Shown here piece by piece: positions 41,001 through 48,848 of a stretch of DNA of 64,000 nt. Position 1 is the first letter of the stretch. Every line of letters starts with the position of its first letter. Origin of the DNA: Aureococcus anophagefferens (lineage: Eukaryota; Sar; Pelagophyceae; Pelagomonadales; Pelagomonadaceae); NCBI RefSeq assembly GCF_000186865.1, contig NW_008705573.1, positions 426,108-490,107 of the forward strand. Direction: 5' to 3'. A program made the position numbers and the translations under genes. Below the pieces are notes generated by a model. It was not told the DNA's origin. It searched no databases and was given only the letters and a program-made list of their open reading frames with translations.

Positions 41001-44000
41001 CGTCGCCGTCGGCGCGCGCGTCGCGCACTCGTTCTCGTGCCACGCGATCGCGCCGGCGCCGTAGGCCGCGGACAGCGCGTCCGCGTCGCCGTCGCCGTCG
41101 ACGTCGGCTGCGGCAACGGAGTGGGCGCCGTCCGCCAACGTCGTGATGATGCGGGTCGTGAAGGACTGCGAGCCGTCGTTTTCGTACCAGGAGACCGTGT
41201 CGTCGCCGTAGGACGACGACAGCGCGTCGATGTCGCCGTCGCCGTCGACGTCGAACGCGAAGACAGTGTTGGCTTGGTCCGCCGCGTCCGCAATAACCAG
41301 CTCTGCGAAGGACTGGGACCCGTCGTTCTCGTACCACGCCACCGTGTCGTCGTCGGCGGACGCCGAGAGCGCGTCCGCGTCGCCGTCGCCGTCCACGTCG
41401 ATCGCGAAGACGGAGTAGGCGGCGTCCGCCGCGTTCGTGACGACGCGCGCCGTAAAGCTCTGCGACCCGTCGTTCTCGTACCACGCGATCGTGTTGTCTA
41501 GCTGGGACGCCGAGAGCACGTCGACGTCGCCGTCGCCGTCCACGTCGATCGCGACGACGCTGCGGACGTCATCCGCCGAACTCGTGAGGTCGGCCTTTGC
41601 GAAGGCCTGGGCCCCGTCGTTTTCGTACCACGCGACCGTGTCGTCGACGAAACTCGCCGAGAGGGCGTCCACGTCGCCGTCGCCGTCCACGTCGATGGCA
41701 AACACTGATTGGGCGGCGTCCGCGAGCGTCGTAATGACGCGTTCCGCGAAGGACTGGGACCCGTCGTTCTCGTACCACGCGACCGTGTCGTCCCCGTTGG
41801 ACGCCGAGAGCGCGTCCGCGTCGCCGTCGCCGTCCACGTCGATCGCGAAGACGTTTCGGGCCCCTTCTGCCAGCGTGGTGAGGATGCGCTCGGTGAAGGA
41901 CTGGGAGCCGTCGTTCTCGAACCACGCGACGGTGTCGTCGCTGTAGGACGCCGACAGGACATCGTCGACGCCGTCGCCGTCGACGTCGAACGCGTAAACG
42001 CCAAAGGCGCCCGTCGCCGAGTTGCTGATGGTGTGCTGTAAAAATGAGACGCTCGTGCAGAAAGTCGTCGGCCGCGGCGTTGGGGCAGCGCTCGTCGGCG
42101 CGAGGCTCGTCGTCGGCGTGGTACTCGCAGACGGCACCGCCGTAGGCGCGGCCGTCTCGGCAGACGGCACCGCCGTAGGCGCGGCCGTCTCGCAGTCGTC
42201 CTCGTACCACGCGACCGTGTCGTCGTCGGCGGACGCCGAGAGCGCGTCGACATCGCCGTCGCCGTCGACGTCGATGGCGTAGACGGAGCGGGGGCGGTCC
42301 GGTGTGCCAAAGACGCGCTCCGTGAAGGACTGCGACCCGTCGTTCTCGTACCACGCGACCGTGTCGTCGCTGGGAGACGCCGAGAGCGGGTCGACATCGC
42401 CGTCGCCATCGAGGTCGATCGCGAAGACGGCATAGGCCCCGCCGGCGGATGCCGAGATGATGCGCTTCGTGAAGGACTGGGCGCCGTCGTTCTCGTACCA
42501 GGCGACCGTGTTGTCGGAGCCGGAGGCTGAAAGCACGTCGACGTCGCCGTCCCCGTCGACGTCGATCGCGAAGACGGAGGTGGCAAAGTCCGCCGTGGTA
42601 GAGATGATGCGCTCCGTGAAGGACTGCGCATCGCCGTTCTCGTACCACGCGACCGTGTCGTCGTAGCGGGACGCGGCCAGCAGGTCGACGTCGCCGTCGC
42701 CGTCGATGTCGACGGGGAAGACGGACATGGCGCCGTCGGCGAGCGTCGTGATGACGCGCTCGGTGAACGACTGGGTCCCGTCGTTCTCGTACCACGCGAC
42801 CGTGTCGTCGGTTTTGGACGCCGACAGCGCGTCCGCGTCGCCGTCGCCGTCGACGTCGATCGCGTAGACGGAATCGGCGGCGTCTGCCGTGTACGTGATG
42901 ACGCGCTCGGTAAAGGGCTCCGACGCATCGTTCTCGTACCACGCGACCGTGTCGTCCATGTAGGACGCCGACAGCGCGTCGACGTCGCCGTCGCCGTCGA
43001 CGTCGATGGCGAAGACGGACAGGACGTTGTCCGCGAGCGTCGTGATGATGCGCTCCGTGAAGGACTGGGACCCGTCGTTTTCGTACCAGGAGACCGTGTT
43101 GTCGCTGTAGGACGCCGACAGCACGTCGACGTCGTCGTCGCCGTCGACGTCGATGGCGAAGACGGAGTAGGCACCGTCCGCCGAGTCGGTGACGACGCGC
43201 CCGGCGAAGGAGACGCTGGCGCAGCTGACCATCGGCCGCGGCGTCGGAGAGGGAGAGGGCGCGCGGGTCGTCGTCGGCGCCGTCGTGGGAGCGAGCGTGC
43301 TCGTGGGTGCGAACGTGCCGCAGTCGTTCTCGTACCACGCGACCGAAGCGCCGTCGCCGTACACCGACAGCGCGTCGACGTCGCCGTCGGCGTCGACGTC
43401 GATGGCGACGAGGGAACCGGCGCCGACCGACGAGATCAGGCGCTCCGTGAACGACTGGGCGCCGTCGTTCTCGTACCACGTCGCCACGGAACTGGTGGAA
43501 GAGAGCGCGTCCACGTCGCCGTCGCCGTCGACGTCGATCGCGAAGACGGAGACGGCGTAGACCGCGTGCGTCGCGATGACGCGCTCCGTGAAGGCATTGG
43601 ACACGCGGATGTAGAAACTTGCGCCCCAATTCTGGCCATCGCCCGAGTCAGCGCACGCGTCGTAGTTCCCGCAGCCGTGCGCGTCGTCGAAGTAGATGCC
43701 TCCGCAGCTCGCTTCCGCGCACCGCGTCTGGCACGCGACCAAGCTGTCGCCCGCGCCGCCCTGTCCCACGATGAAGTCGCTCCAGCCGCCGCAGGTCGCG
43801 TCGCTCGACGGGCAGATGCGCTCAAAGGACGCGTAACCGTCGCAATGGCCGTCGATCTGCGCGAACGCGCCGCCGCCGTTCTCGTGCCACGCGACCGTGT
43901 TGCCCAAGTAAGCCGCCGACAGGACGTCGACGTCGCCGTCGCCGTCGGCGTCGGCGGCGGAGACGAACCAGGCGCCGTTCGCCGAGTTTGTGAGGACGTG

Positions 44001-46829
44001 CTCCGTGAAGGACTGCGAGCCGCCGTTCTCGTACCACGCGACCGTGTCGTCGTAGTAGGATGCCGACAGGACGTCCACGTCGCCGTCGCCGTCGACGTCG
44101 ATTGCGAAGACGGACATGGCGCCGTCCGCCATATTGGTGACCATGCGTTCGGTGAAGGACTGGGAGCCGTCGTTCTCGTACCACGCGACCGTGTCGTCCG
44201 TGGCGGACGCCGACAGGACGTCGACGTCGCCGTCGCCGTCGACGTCGATCGCGAAGACGGACATGGCGGCGCCGGCGACCGTCGTAAGGATCCGCTCGGA
44301 GAAGGACTCGGACCCGTCGTTCTCGTACCACGCGACCGTGTCGTCAAGTTTGGACGCCGACAGCGCGTCGACGTCGCCGTCGCCGTCGACGTCGATGGCG
44401 AAGACGGAGGCGGCGTCGTCCGCGAGCCACGAGATGATGTGCTCGGTGAAGGACTGGGAGCCGTCGTTCTCGTACCAGACGACCGTGTCGGCGGCGAAGG
44501 CCGCCAGCGCGTCCACGTCGCCGTCGGCGTCGACGTCGATCGCGAAGACCGAGTTGCCGCCGCCGGCGGTCGTCGCGACGATGTGCTCCGCGAAGGCGAC
44601 GGACGCGCAGGTGATCGTCGGCCGAGGCGTCGGAGCGGCCGCGGGCGCCGCGGTCGGCGCGTGCGACGCGCAGTCGTTCTCGTACCACGCGACCGTGTCG
44701 TTCTTGATGGACGCGGACAGCGCGTCGACGTCGCCGTCGCCGTCGACGTCGAGCGCGAAGACGAACCGGGCGCCGGCCGCGAGCGTCGTGACGACGTGCT
44801 CGGCGCCGCCGTCGGCGCCGTCGTTCTCGTACCACGCGACCGTGTCGTCGTAGTAGGACGCGGCCAGCACGTCGACGTCGCCGTCGCCGTCGATGTCGAC
44901 GGGGAAGACGGACATGGCGCCGTCGGCGAGCGTCGTGATGATGCGCTCGGTGAACGACTGGGAGCCGTCGTTCTCGTACCACGCGATCGTGTCGTCGTCG
45001 GTCGACGCGGCAAGCGCGTCGACGTCGCCGTCGCCGTCGAGGTCGACGTGGACGACGTCCGTGGCGCCGGTCGCGGCCGCCGTGATGACGTGGTGCGAGA
45101 AGGACTCGGACCCGTCGTTCTCGAACCAGACGATGGCGTTGGCTTCGTACGCCGCGACGATTAGGTCCAGGTCGCCGTCGCCGTCGACGTCCGACGCGTC
45201 GACGTCGATGGCGTAGGCGAGGGTCGTCGCGACGATGCGCTCCGTGAAGGACTGGGACCCGTCGTTCGCGTGCCAGGCCACCGTGTCGTCGAGCATCGAC
45301 GCCGCGACCACGTCGACGTCGCCGTCGCCGTCCACGTCGACGCCGGCGGCGGCGACGGCGTTCTCCGCGAGCGTCGTGATGACGCGCTTCGTGAAAGACT
45401 GGGACCCGTCGTTCTCGTACCAGAGCACCGCGTCGTCGTTGCCGTTCACCGTCAGCACGTCGAGGTCGCCGTCGCCGTCGACGTCGACGGCCGCGACGGC
45501 CGCCGCGCTGGGGGAGTCGTCGCCGACGTCGCGCGCCGCGAAGGACTGCGAGCCGTCGTTCTCGTACCACGCGACGGCGTCGTCCGTGAACGAGGCCAGC
45601 GCGTCCGCGTCGCCGTCGCCGTCGACGTCGACCGCGCGGACGGCGCGGGGGCCCGGCGAGGCCGTCGACACGACGCGCTCGGCGAAGGCGACGGCCGCGC
45701 AGGACGCCGTCGGCCGCGGCGTCGGCGGGGCCGTGACGGCGCCGTTCTCGTACCAGGCCAGGAAGCCGCCCGCGCCGGACGACACGCCGCCGACGAGCGC
45801 GTCGACGTCGCCGTCGCCGTCGAGGTCGCCGGGCGCGGCGACGGCCGGCGACTGCCCGCTCTCGAGCGCGTCGCCGAGGGCCCGCGCGGTGAAGGCGACG
45901 TCGCCGTACGAGTCCAGGTCGTGCTCGAGCCAGTAGTTGTGGTAGACGCTGAACTCTGCGGGGAGGAGGTCGACGTCGCCGTCGCCGTCGAGGTCCGCCG
46001 CGGCGAGGGACCGCGCCGTGCCCGCGCCCGCGGTCGCGGTGTGTTTCGCGAAGCCCGCGTAGGGCAGCCCGTTCTCGTACCAGAGGAACGCGAAGTCGCT
46101 CGCCGCGACGGCCAGCACGTCGGGCGCGCCGTCGGCGTCGACGTCCGCGGCGCCGACGTGGATCGCGCCGTCGGCGTCGCCGTCGACGACCACTTCGGCG
46201 TCGAAGTTCCCGGCGCCGTCGTTCGCGAAGTAGCGCACCGTGTCGTCCGAGTAAGAGGCCGCGACCAGGTCGAGGTCGCCGTCGCCGTCGACGTCGGCGG
46301 CGTGGACGGAGTAGGCGCCGTAGGCGGCGGCCGCGACGACGTAAGTCGTCCCCTCGGCCTCGTACCAGGCGACCGCGTCGTCGTTGAACGCGACGGCGAC
46401 GAACTCGACGGCGCCGTCGCCGTCGACGTCCGCGGCCGCGACCGTGTAGGGGCCCGCGGCGTCGGCGATGTGCGCGTAGGCGAACTGCTCGGACCCGTCG
46501 TTCGCGTACCAGCCGAGGTCGCCGGCGCCGACGGAGCCCGCGACGACGTCGACGTCGCCGTCGCCGTCGACGTCCGCGGCGAAGACCGAGAAGACGAGGC
46601 CGCGGGCCTCGTCGCCGACGATGTCCAGCCGGACCGAGCCCGCCGCCGGATCGTACCAGTAGATCTCGCCCCGCACGTAGCTCGCGGCGAGCGCGTCGTT
46701 GCCGCCGTCGCCGTCGACGTCGACGACGACGGCGGCGTAGTGGTAGTTTGTGCCGAATGCCTCGAGCTCGTGCGCGACGAAGTCGAGGCCCGCGGCGACG
46801 GCGCAGCACGCGAGGAGCAGGCGGAGCAT
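35100..46829 (-). CDS. Giant FG-GAP propeller / REJ-like membrane receptor (3,909 residues, single exon)
   Basis: The true ATG is 46829, followed by a signal peptide (MLRLLLACCAVAAG). Residues ~25-1930 are 35 FG-GAP/VCBS blades of ~47 residues, each with a DVDGDGDVD-type calcium loop and a D-T-V-A-W-Y-E-N-D-G strand. They fall into five blocks of seven, separated by Thr/Pro linkers (APTPRP) that lie between two Cys, so five seven-bladed propellers. Residues ~1970-2800 resemble a REJ/PKD-like region. A Ser/Pro stalk and a Cys-rich juxtamembrane segment follow, then about seven spans from ~3065 (ILLALLGLAAAVGLVAAGG) to ~3727, with a charged loop between. The layout recalls polycystin-1/REJ receptors. 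The ligand is unknown; carbohydrate or cell adhesion is inference. Confidence 0.85.
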   Translation of the reverse strand: MLRLLLACCAVAAGLDFVAHELEAFGTNYHYAAVVVDVDGDGGNDALAASYVRGEIYWYDPAAGSVRLDIVGDEARGLVFSVFAADVDGDGDVDVVAGSVGAGDLGWYANDGSEQFAYAHIADAAGPYTVAAADVDGDGAVEFVAVAFNDDAVAWYEAEGTTYVVAAAAYGAYSVHAADVDGDGDLDLVAASYSDDTVRYFANDGAGNFDAEVVVDGDADGAIHVGAADVDADGAPDVLAVAASDFAFLWYENGLPYAGFAKHTATAGAGTARSLAAADLDGDGDVDLLPAEFSVYHNYWLEHDLDSYGDVAFTARALGDALESGQSPAVAAPGDLDGDGDVDALVGGVSSGAGGFLAWYENGAVTAPPTPRPTASCAAVAFAERVVSTASPGPRAVRAVDVDGDGDADALASFTDDAVAWYENDGSQSFAARDVGDDSPSAAAVAAVDVDGDGDLDVLTVNGNDDAVLWYENDGSQSFTKRVITTLAENAVAAAGVDVDGDGDVDVVAASMLDDTVAWHANDGSQSFTERIVATTLAYAIDVDASDVDGDGDLDLIVAAYEANAIVWFENDGSESFSHHVITAAATGATDVVHVDLDGDGDVDALAASTDDDTIAWYENDGSQSFTERIITTLADGAMSVFPVDIDGDGDVDVLAASYYDDTVAWYENDGADGGAEHVVTTLAAGARFVFALDVDGDGDVDALSASIKNDTVAWYENDCASHAPTAAPAAAPTPRPTITCASVAFAEHIVATTAGGGNSVFAIDVDADGDVDALAAFAADTVVWYENDGSQSFTEHIISWLADDAASVFAIDVDGDGDVDALSASKLDDTVAWYENDGSESFSERILTTVAGAAMSVFAIDVDGDGDVDVLSASATDDTVAWYENDGSQSFTERMVTNMADGAMSVFAIDVDGDGDVDVLSASYYDDTVAWYENGGSQSFTEHVLTNSANGAWFVSAADADGDGDVDVLSAAYLGNTVAWHENGGGAFAQIDGHCDGYASFERICPSSDATCGGWSDFIVGQGGAGDSLVACQTRCAEASCGGIYFDDAHGCGNYDACADSGDGQNWGASFYIRVSNAFTERVIATHAVYAVSVFAIDVDGDGDVDALSSTSSVATWYENDGAQSFTERLISSVGAGSLVAIDVDADGDVDALSVYGDGASVAWYENDCGTFAPTSTLAPTTAPTTTRAPSPSPTPRPMVSCASVSFAGRVVTDSADGAYSVFAIDVDGDDDVDVLSASYSDNTVSWYENDGSQSFTERIITTLADNVLSVFAIDVDGDGDVDALSASYMDDTVAWYENDASEPFTERVITYTADAADSVYAIDVDGDGDADALSASKTDDTVAWYENDGTQSFTERVITTLADGAMSVFPVDIDGDGDVDLLAASRYDDTVAWYENGDAQSFTERIISTTADFATSVFAIDVDGDGDVDVLSASGSDNTVAWYENDGAQSFTKRIISASAGGAYAVFAIDLDGDGDVDPLSASPSDDTVAWYENDGSQSFTERVFGTPDRPRSVYAIDVDGDGDVDALSASADDDTVAWYEDDCETAAPTAVPSAETAAPTAVPSASTTPTTSLAPTSAAPTPRPTTFCTSVSFLQHTISNSATGAFGVYAFDVDGDGVDDVLSASYSDDTVAWFENDGSQSFTERILTTLAEGARNVFAIDVDGDGDADALSASNGDDTVAWYENDGSQSFAERVITTLADAAQSVFAIDVDGDGDVDALSASFVDDTVAWYENDGAQAFAKADLTSSADDVRSVVAIDVDGDGDVDVLSASQLDNTIAWYENDGSQSFTARVVTNAADAAYSVFAIDVDGDGDADALSASADDDTVAWYENDGSQSFAELVIADAADQANTVFAFDVDGDGDIDALSSSYGDDTVSWYENDGSQSFTTRIITTLADGAHSVAAADVDGDGDADALSAAYGAGAIAWHENECATRAPTATPTAAASPAPTTAAPVAADAPSAAPTPTPCDAVAAGSYAGPPPRLAAAAFTSTGAALTVAFDAPTDLGGFAAGEAFGCAALLDMADGDVAQCDWTDASTLNVLVSSALAVVPGVTVALKPGVLKAPCDDAVFSRCDCVPCASNSSAVLAPPATPLVPSVVLQGPTSAAVCEGGFEVSGDQSTGSGGRAFVVRDWNATCVGAGGIAAAVENAAADPATFAVASATLSSLGCEAVTLTLTLANFLGFSATSAAHAVAVRHDTPPVVTVVGGLRQATARPQALSVTASALATSCDGRAARDRAVVYDWALAGGLASTSRDPRYFKLPPFALSVGTHALTLVVRDAQHAASNTSTALSVVVARSAVVAVVDGGDRVVPASSPLRLSASESYDEDVPGATGANAGLAFTWTCDELVLEDATGEALDVSLDAGLYTFRVNATAADGTHGAATALIDVVAADPPRVAASAVPPRVASTLRLSLSGDVDPSSLGRAVDAALGLNSTWAVVAGALADGAALEAVAATRPAVRGPARPRTHALVLPKGALVAGGAYALELSATYGGSAVAGAARVAFVAAAPPTSGVVVAAPESGVALETLFALETRSWVTADAPLTYAFKAGGATLRAPTLEPQLEGVVLKEGAVVVAVVAYDSLGGSSGAETVVLCAPPAPETLAALAADRLDEAAALGNSEAVAQTVVAAAGAADPSLLSTLLEAMDAVVDALDDDAALLEQSASAVAAAAAADGGVLLGEAAAATALNATAKVAARSRAVGFAETTAESCVVAMSALLDNDDARRRRRLNIEAPAEPSATRVAVAAVLDDVAVAATAGAVAGEDPVVVSSDRIDVTSAALPLNATPGVPNAVSSPRGGRAVALPDAIGGPGDAVVVVLADLYDDDVAREDDDDGGDVAREDDDDGAPSPAPSSKPSPRPSPKPSSRSPTRSPSSASTTLVPSSAPTSLAPSSASPTLAPSSAPTRSPTVAPSLAPRPGATTHFGVFGGGNESLRVRLDLARASTLAEGRETANLTCPCGFVGDVNHTCADGAVVSQHCDGAAGAFELRCPGEKHRCFRRRKDGDWGKACETSTSDTGVVSCACAARVNRPGDYRVETDAVASSAAYVGSFVSVPDLGRSAAILLALLGLAAAVGLVAAGGRVLDRRDAAVPPPSLRSRMLRKQRDDFGASTDQLAYFGSRESLDVIVEASFFAKATTLLKKNHALLNIYYVHSDGLSRPLRALKLGVEILLFLWGVALSTAMTYPDPGCDGESTRRGCLQYVNLNPGGVFKTRRMCKWDRCSGSCVYRAPNATATATTEHYFTLALTMALLLPLIAVLDVIFDTYVAAPSPFAHAREKAGEKPEAEKSHRTLDALDEPSFSFVPEGLARPDVDAAVARHCETPKATARKRAKKWTTYFRRRLAAFRRNVGESLGETRSLRHKSAALEETVRKLAPAVAEAVVARDEELQRAIDGAFEESARVSLKRLRSRLRNEWDFVEDRAVFRATVRAILQRHILRALVWDEELSAIKGDTPEKTRALKGAKLFELERLSKLGPAERNIYRHSITSFDEDAAVDVPTKARYVGAIAAEVVLLLYIGFYLVAYGSDMGRGRTIVWLYTVSVSLALYYAVISPLEVLFFGYALPSLLAEHFEKFEDPTSLSRYPFETKLPSVATYFLALWHEELHETRIGRHCLGTLHEEAPDTSPEALKRILADATWRPTLQVRATIFLVSGFVTLPVSWQEVLFEEVFTFTPFCSQILTAVVGVDLTGGGSSGRRAVDVSTIVNLVGVIVLLFISITLWQGGSELARRLSVRYRRVPPPDHREKWHERRGDSTRRAATRKRNSALEDTMRSTGRRLSTIMKHRGVEPADAAEKAKHQRAADDFAAIEMGRVAEKAAAKPKRASALVDWSHTGGSGGDAGAAPPPPTFNPLSPRSGDPTRVGWDAFAAEPGTPMTANPMSPRSPGTPRTPGGSKRRNPECPY
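41030..46760 (-). repeat. Coding tandem repeat: 35 units of about 141 bp
   Basis: The FG-GAP blades are also near-repeats at DNA level; units such as GTCGACGTCGACGGCGACGG recur throughout. Units 1-7 (most 5') are the most diverged; units 12-34 are very alike. Such a tract should be prone to unequal exchange and to assembly collapse. Confidence 0.9.
43575..43870 (-). other. PAN/apple-like Cys-rich insert inside the third propeller
   Basis: Between blades 19 and 20 the protein contains about 95 residues unlike FG-GAP: CDGYASFERICPSSDATCGG, VACQTRCAEASCGGIYF, CGNYDACADSGDGQNW. Eight or more Cys and the C-x3-C...C pattern resemble a PAN/apple domain. It sits as a loop between blades 5 and 6. Confidence 0.6.
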
Positions 46830-46989
46830 CACGCTTCACGCCGGCGGCCCCGGCCGCACGAGTCACTCCGGCGATCGCGTGGGCTGCCCTCGATCACTCA
46901 CCATCATTCCCCGTTCCTTCTAGTTTACTGCAATCTAGTATCGTTAACCTCAACACGAGGTGCAACCGGGCAGCCCGCTCGGCCTGCAA

Positions 46990-48233
46990 ATGGCCCACAG
47001 TTCGACCTCCCCCGTGGCTGGCCGCTCCGTGCCGATGCGCTTCGCGGACCTGCCGGACGAGCTGAAGGACGCCGTCGCGCGCTTCCTGGACCTGGCCGCC
47101 GTCGGCGCCGCGCGCCAGGCGCGGCAGCTGCTCGGCGACGCCCCGTTCCGGCGCATCTTCGAGGCCAAATACGGGCGGAAATCTCTCTTCCGGCTCAAGC
47201 AGCCGAGGCCCTTCACGTCCTACGAGAACCTGCTCTACGAGCGCGCGGGCGCGCGGCGCCGGGACCTGGCCGTCGTGCCGGGCGTCTTCCGCTACGAGGG
47301 GCACAGCGTCGACCGCAAGGGCCGCGTGAGGTCCAGGGCAGGACAAGGGTGATTCAACGTCGCTTCAACGTGAGTGTTCCGCGCGCGCGCGTTCTGGAAA
47401 AAGCATCCACACTTCGAGACCGTTCCGAGAGATGATCGCTCGTCCAAAAATCAGCCGAAACGAGTGGAAAATGGCCGAGAGAGGAGCCTTTGAAGTTGGG
47501 AATTTCGCACTCTTGTCCTGCCCAGGTGAGCTCGCGCGGCACGCTGGTCTTCGACGAGACCCACTTCTTCACGGGCTGCGTGCGCCACGCGCGCCAGGGC
47601 GACGGCGCGAGCCTCGAGGGCACGGGCATGGGCAACCTCTGCGCGGACATCTCGCCGAGCGCGGGCAAGCGGCTCTGGGCCTTGGCCTGGAAGGAGCGCG
47701 TCGAGCGAAGCGTGGGCGCGTACACCTACGTCGGCGCGCTGAGGCACCTGCCGGACGGTCGTTTGAGCTGGGTGGGGAAGTTCTCCTGGATCGGGAGGGA
47801 GCGCGGCGCGTTCAGCTACGTCCTCGAGCGCGCGCGCGACGCGGCGCCCGGCGACGGCGCCCCGCTCTCGGGGGACGCGCCTGGCGCGGATGGCGATGGC
47901 GTCCACGGCGGGCTAGGTTGTGTGTTCGTTTACGCGACCGCGCAGGCGGCGCTCTTCCGGGTCCGCGCCTCCGCGAGGATCTGGTCCCAGAGCGTGAGGG
48001 CCCAGAGCACCTCGGCGCGGTCGAGTACGCCGTCGACGTCCAAGTCGGCCTCGCCGGCGACGTGCTGGAACGTCTCGACCGTGAGTTCGATCGGCGCCGT
48101 CTTCGCCGGGCGCCGCGCCTCCTCGACGGCGAGTAGCGCCGCCCAGAGCTCGTTCCGACTCCAGGCGCCGCTCGAGTCGACGTCGTGCGTGCGGAAGATC
48201 TCGTCGACGTCGTCCTCCCGCGCGGACCAGTAG
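46990..48233 (+). CDS. F-box-like protein (3' end uncertain)
   Basis: Exon 1 (46990-47325) encodes MRFADLPDELKDAVARFLDL and AAVGAARQARQLLGDAPFRR, an F-box-like start (LP.EL...I..fLdl.....). Exon 2 begins at 47526 with VSSRGTLVFDETHFFTG and contains LWALAWKERVERSVGAYTYV and GKFSWIGRERGAFSYVLERA. These look like beta-strand repeats of a substrate domain. F-box proteins recruit targets to SCF ubiquitin ligases. The frame stays open to 48233 and overlaps the convergent EF-hand gene by 300 bp. Coding character fades after about 47900, so the real end is probably near there through an unseen intron or a frameshift. The intron is a family B introner. Confidence 0.6.
47334..47525 (-). mobile_element. 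Introner element, family B, copy 3 (inserted in antisense orientation)
   Basis: 192 bp, ends CAGGGCAGGACAAGGGTG and GCACTCTTGTCCTGCCCAG. Flanks GTGAGGTC (47326-47333) and GTGAGCTC (47526-47533) match at 7 of 8. Its inside is the reverse complement of copies 1 and 2 relative to the host gene, yet it still forms a GT-AG intron (47326-47525) in phase 0. Confidence 0.92.
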
Positions 48234-48721
48234 GAGAACCACCGCGCGACCGCCTCGAGGTCGTCCGCGCGTATCCTCGCCCCGGCATCGACGGCGAATC
48301 CCGCGACGACGAAGCCCGCGGGGTCGACGGCGGCGGCGCCGGGGTCGAGGGCGACGGCGCACGCGACCGGGGCCGCCGAGGCGGGCGCCGAATACGCCGC
48401 GGCGCCGCCCCGCGCCGTCGTCACGCGCGCCATGACGTACTTCGCGGCGTCCGCCGAGCACGCGTAGCTCTCGGCGCGGAAGCCCAGGCGCTTCTCCCGC
48501 GGCAGAAACATGTGCGCGACGCGCTCGTCGAGCACCTGGCGAAGGCCCGCCTCGTCGACCCCGCCCCCCGCCGCCCCCTGGACCTCCAAGAACCGGTCCA
48601 TGAGCGCCTTCGTGCGTTTTTTTTTCGCGTCTTCGCGTCGTTTAGCCGCATTGGCGTTTTTTATTTGCGTATGAATCGTCTTCGCTCTTTTCGTACGCCC
48701 GTGCATCCCCCCAAATCCCAT
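47930..48721 (-). CDS. EF-hand protein
   Basis: The product is 263 residues. It begins with a basic stretch (MGFGGMHGRTKRAKTIHTQI). Two EF-hands lie in the C-terminal half: THDVDSSGAWSRNELWAALL (D-x-D-x-S...E) and GEADLDVDGVLDRAEVLWAL. The middle has no recognised fold. Calcium sensing is likely; the pathway is unknown. It is divergent from the GH43-like gene at 48849 (127 bp apart) and convergent with, and possibly overlapped by, the F-box-like gene. Confidence 0.8.
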   Translation of the reverse strand: MGFGGMHGRTKRAKTIHTQIKNANAAKRREDAKKKRTKALMDRFLEVQGAAGGGVDEAGLRQVLDERVAHMFLPREKRLGFRAESYACSADAAKYVMARVTTARGGAAAYSAPASAAPVACAVALDPGAAAVDPAGFVVAGFAVDAGARIRADDLEAVARWFSYWSAREDDVDEIFRTHDVDSSGAWSRNELWAALLAVEEARRPAKTAPIELTVETFQHVAGEADLDVDGVLDRAEVLWALTLWDQILAEARTRKSAACAVA

Positions 48722-48848
48722 TGTCTCGCGTTGCGCACGAAGAGGCTGCCCGAGGAATGCACAATGCTTGGCGGATGTCCGTTAGATATGTCCGTTTGGT
48801 GATACTTGAACTCCGTTGACTCGTCCTTGAACATTCGCTCGCGACAAA

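Noticed and set aside
36463..41501. Long open frames on both strands across the giant receptor gene
   Set aside because: Arg/Ala-rich shadow frames created by GC-biased third positions; they lack any domain.
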